A stretch of DNA of 54,120 nt, taken from assembly GCA_910586455.1 (NCBI GenBank), contig CAJUHX010000005.1:20992-75111 (forward strand), read 5' to 3'. Source of the DNA: an uncultured Muribaculaceae bacterium (lineage in GTDB: Bacteria; Bacteroidota; Bacteroidia; Bacteroidales; Muribaculaceae). Under the pieces are notes generated by a model that saw only the letters and a program-made list of their open reading frames with translations, ran no database searches and was not told the DNA's origin. A program made the position numbers and the translations under genes. Of the stretch, positions 54,028 to 54,120 are shown in pieces. How positions within the stretch are numbered: position 1 is the first letter of the stretch; each line of letters begins with the position of its first letter.

Positions 54028-54120
54028 TTATGCAACGATGTCCTTGATTACAAGCTTGGAGAAGTACTGACGGTGACCGTTTTTGCGACGATAGCCTTTG
54101 CGGCGTTTCTTCTTGAAAAC
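54028..54120 (-). CDS. rplU: 50S ribosomal protein L21, C-terminal part
   Basis: The last 30 codons of a minus-strand gene are visible. They read VFKKKRRKGYRRKNGHRQYF and end SKLVIKDIVA before TAA (54028-54030). This is the conserved bL21 C-terminus. The 5' part lies outside the window. It is 20 nt from rpmA, the usual rplU-rpmA operon. Confidence 0.93.
   Translation of the reverse strand, partial: VFKKKRRKGYRRKNGHRQYFSKLVIKDIVA

Overview
The window is chromosomal DNA from a Bacteroidales bacterium. The evidence is Bacteroidetes promoters (TTTG, about 20 bases, then TAnnTTTG) before several genes, the lack of Shine-Dalgarno sequences, the Bacteroidetes-type alternative GlmU, a SusC-like-fold outer-membrane receptor, and six secreted proteins with type IX secretion (T9SS) C-terminal sorting signals. 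A Muribaculaceae-like gut lineage is my best guess; it is inferred, not proven.

Layout. Bases 1-643 hold no intact gene: a hairpin-bearing stretch and the remains of a small gene broken by one frameshift and one stop. Bases 644-19230 (minus strand) are one fused str-S10-spc-alpha ribosomal cluster: rpsL-rpsG-fusA-rpsJ-rplC-rplD-rplW-rplB-rpsS-rplV-rpsC-rplP-rpmC-rpsQ-rplN-rplX-rplE-rpsN-rpsH-rplF-rplR-rpsE-rpmD-rplO-secY-map-infA-rpmJ-rpsM-rpsK-rpsD-rpoA-rplQ. It starts from a strong promoter near 19192-19223 and ends at a terminator at 644-675. tuf and adk are absent from it. Two long gaps in this otherwise tight operon, before rpsG (196 nt) and before rpsD (302 nt), carry RNA-structure signals.

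Bases 19301-25414 hold a TonB-dependent-receptor-like protein, a palindrome-rich repeat region, rpsA, and a divergent alternative glmU. Bases 25441-30606 encode two large secreted T9SS cargo proteins separated by a long imperfect inverted repeat. Bases 30954-34672 (plus) encode a multi-pass membrane protein, a B3/B4-domain protein overlapping it by 4 nt, and a K+/H+ antiporter. Bases 34926-45326 form a three-gene operon of giant secreted proteins: two modular adhesin-like paralogues flanking an M6 metalloprotease. Bases 45386-50607 encode a serine hydrolase, a small HExxH protein with a probably leaderless mRNA, pyruvate kinase, a nitroreductase and a BASS-like transporter. Bases 50637-54120 encode a second M6 metalloprotease, rpmA and the 3' end of rplU.

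The most interesting candidate is the leader of rpsD. In the mRNA, two 7-bp helices compete for one strand while a 6-bp helix closes around them, so it can switch between a nested form and an H-type pseudoknot. That is a plausible S4 autoregulatory element, analogous in logic to the E. coli alpha-operon pseudoknot but at a different place. All structures were found by eye; no folding or database search was run.
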